NCBI RefSeq assembly: GCF_009905725.1
Contig: NZ_JAAAKV010000003.1
Span: forward strand, 24,808 to 88,807
DNA: 64,000 bases
Direction: 5' to 3'
Source: Emticicia sp. CRIBPO
GTDB lineage: Bacteria; Bacteroidota; Bacteroidia; Cytophagales; Spirosomataceae
In this document: piece by piece, positions 62,894-64,000 of the stretch
Position numbering within the stretch: the stretch's first letter is position 1
Layout: each line of letters begins with the position of its first letter
Made by a program: the position numbers and the translations under genes
The notes under the pieces: generated by a model
What the model was told of the DNA's origin: nothing
The model's input: only the letters and a program-made list of their open reading frames with translations
Database searches by the model: none

Positions 62894-63045
62894 GTTCGAC
62901 CAGAAAAAGAAGCGGTAAGGACCTCCGAAACCCGCCGCCGGGAAGCTGTAACGGCCTTCTGTACACAAACCAGGCAATTGTATCCGGATTTTACTATATT
63001 TGGATATTCAGGAGCGGGCATGAGTTCTCCGTTAAAAACATTGAG

Positions 63046-64000
63046 ATGACGTTGATATTTATCGTAGGTTTTGTTTTGTTACTGGCGTTTTTTCTTCTTT
63101 CTTCCGACGGCACCAGGAGGGCCCGGAAGAACCTTGAACAGATCCGTTCAGGCTGGGGCAAACCAAAAAATGAGCCTTTTCATTTTGAAGGGATCGGCAC
63201 TTATGCCGGAGTGGTGCATGATCAGCCCTTTCACCGGCTCTCGGAGCAGACTTTGAATGACCTTGATTTTCAGAACCTGTTCAGGTTCCTGGACCGGACG
63301 ATAGGGAAGGTGGGACAGCAGTTTCTGTATAAAAAACTGATGGAGCCCTCGGACCGGACTTCGGACCCTTCACAGCCTTTGATCACTTTACTGACAGAGG
63401 ATCGTGAACTGAGAGAGGCCGTTCAAATGCAACTTATTCAATTGAACCATCCCGATGCTTATCATATCCCGGCCTTGCTGCAGGACAAACTCCTGGAGAG
63501 CCCGTCGTGGCTTAAATTCCTGAAGTTCGATATTCTCGTGGTGGTTTTATTGCTTCCTGTTTCTTTTAAGTTCCCGGTTTTCAGCATTGCCCTTCTCCTG
63601 ATCTTTGCGTTTAACCTGTTGCTGCATTACTGGAACAAAACGAACTCGTATCCGTTTCTCCGCTCGTTTCCTCAGTTGAACACGCTGGTGAATGTGGCCC
63701 GTGTACTGTCGAAAATGGAGAAACTTCCGGCTGATAAGGCTGTGGAGTGGGGTATTGATGAACTGAGACCCTTCCAGAGGAAGCTGAACCTGCTGAATTT
63801 TGACAACAAAGGCGGCATCAAAGGAGAAATAGAACAGGTGATGATGTACCTGGTGGAAATGCTGAAGGGCTTTTTGCTGATCGAAGTGTTTACGCTTTTC
63901 AGGCTGACGAAAGAACTGGAATCCAGGCAGGCGTCGATCATAATGCTGTTCAATTATGTCGGGCATATTGATGCCTGCATTTCCGTAGCCTCGCTGCGGG
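63046..64000 (+). CDS. MutS-related membrane protein (partial)
   Basis: The frame is open to the window edge (318 codons). After one N-terminal membrane segment (FIVGFVLLLAFFLL) it shows LSEQTLNDLDFQNLFRFLDR and KVGQQFLYKKLMEP, the core pattern of MutS-like proteins. Two further membrane segments are near residues 160-195 (FDILVVVLLLPVS). In Bacteroidota such membrane MutS-like proteins end in a MutS ATPase domain, which would lie beyond this window. They are not classical mismatch-repair MutS; function is unknown. Confidence 0.78.
   Translation, partial: MTLIFIVGFVLLLAFFLLSSDGTRRARKNLEQIRSGWGKPKNEPFHFEGIGTYAGVVHDQPFHRLSEQTLNDLDFQNLFRFLDRTIGKVGQQFLYKKLMEPSDRTSDPSQPLITLLTEDRELREAVQMQLIQLNHPDAYHIPALLQDKLLESPSWLKFLKFDILVVVLLLPVSFKFPVFSIALLLIFAFNLLLHYWNKTNSYPFLRSFPQLNTLVNVARVLSKMEKLPADKAVEWGIDELRPFQRKLNLLNFDNKGGIKGEIEQVMMYLVEMLKGFLLIEVFTLFRLTKELESRQASIIMLFNYVGHIDACISVASLR

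Noticed and set aside
62804..63049. 81-codon frame before the MutS-related gene
   Set aside because: It overlaps the previous gene and passes through an inverted repeat; no family pattern.

Overview
The window reads as chromosomal DNA from a Bacteroidota bacterium, most likely of the order Cytophagales. This is inferred from gene content: a SusC/SusD pair behind an ECF sigma factor and FecR anti-sigma factor, BlaI plus M56 peptidases fused to TonB-type C-termini, a histone H1-like mini-protein, DUF3667, a long single-chain PurL and a bacterial SUI1 protein. It is also supported by many promoters of the phylum's own type (TTG, 19 to 20 bases, TAnnTTTG). No genus can be named from the sequence alone.

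Layout. 1-7.4 kb: tail of a possible ABC1-type kinase, a class V aminotransferase, MarC, a class A penicillin-binding protein (minus strand) and an ABC-2 exporter. 7.4-12.4 kb: a minus-strand BlaI operon with three tandem M56 membrane peptidases of growing complexity; a dyad sits inside the promoter. 12.8-17.4 kb: a secreted LamG protein, an unknown 121-residue protein beside a 2H phosphoesterase, and a LytS/LytTR two-component pair. 17.5-25.9 kb: a complete RND efflux operon (adaptor, pump, outer-membrane channel) directly after the LytTR regulator, then a TonB-dependent receptor. 26-30 kb: a 33-codon mini-gene with its own promoter and terminator, an AraC regulator and three exported proteins. 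30-39.3 kb: housekeeping genes (purL, POT transporter, SUI1, lipid kinase, MaoC hydratase, histone-like protein, alpha-oxoamine synthase). 39.7-40.2 kb: tRNA-Ser, tRNA-Pro and tRNA-Arg, followed by an AT-rich orphan gene. 42-45.6 kb: DUF3667, a divergent HxlR/NmrA pair and an AlkA-like glycosylase. 45.9-54.5 kb: ECF sigma, FecR, SusC, SusD and a secreted hydrolase-like protein, a sigma-controlled nutrient uptake locus. 54.8-55.4 kb: an island of tandem and inverted repeats. 55.4-57.0 kb: an ABC-F ATPase with a leader that could mask its own start codon. 57.2-60.1 kb: a strongly AT-rich two-gene cassette. 60.2-64 kb: DUF2798 plus a Crp/Fnr regulator, an XRE membrane protein, an aspartyl-protease-like protein and the start of a MutS-related membrane protein.

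The best candidate for an undescribed system is the cassette at 57.2-60.1 kb. Its two proteins match no family I can name overall, yet each carries a PD-(D/E)XK nuclease-like motif. Base composition differs sharply from both flanks, and the promoter contains a palindrome. A nuclease-based defence or mobile-element function is an inference. The other strong observations are regulatory: the ABC-F leader, dyads inside several promoters, and the 42-base tandem repeat.
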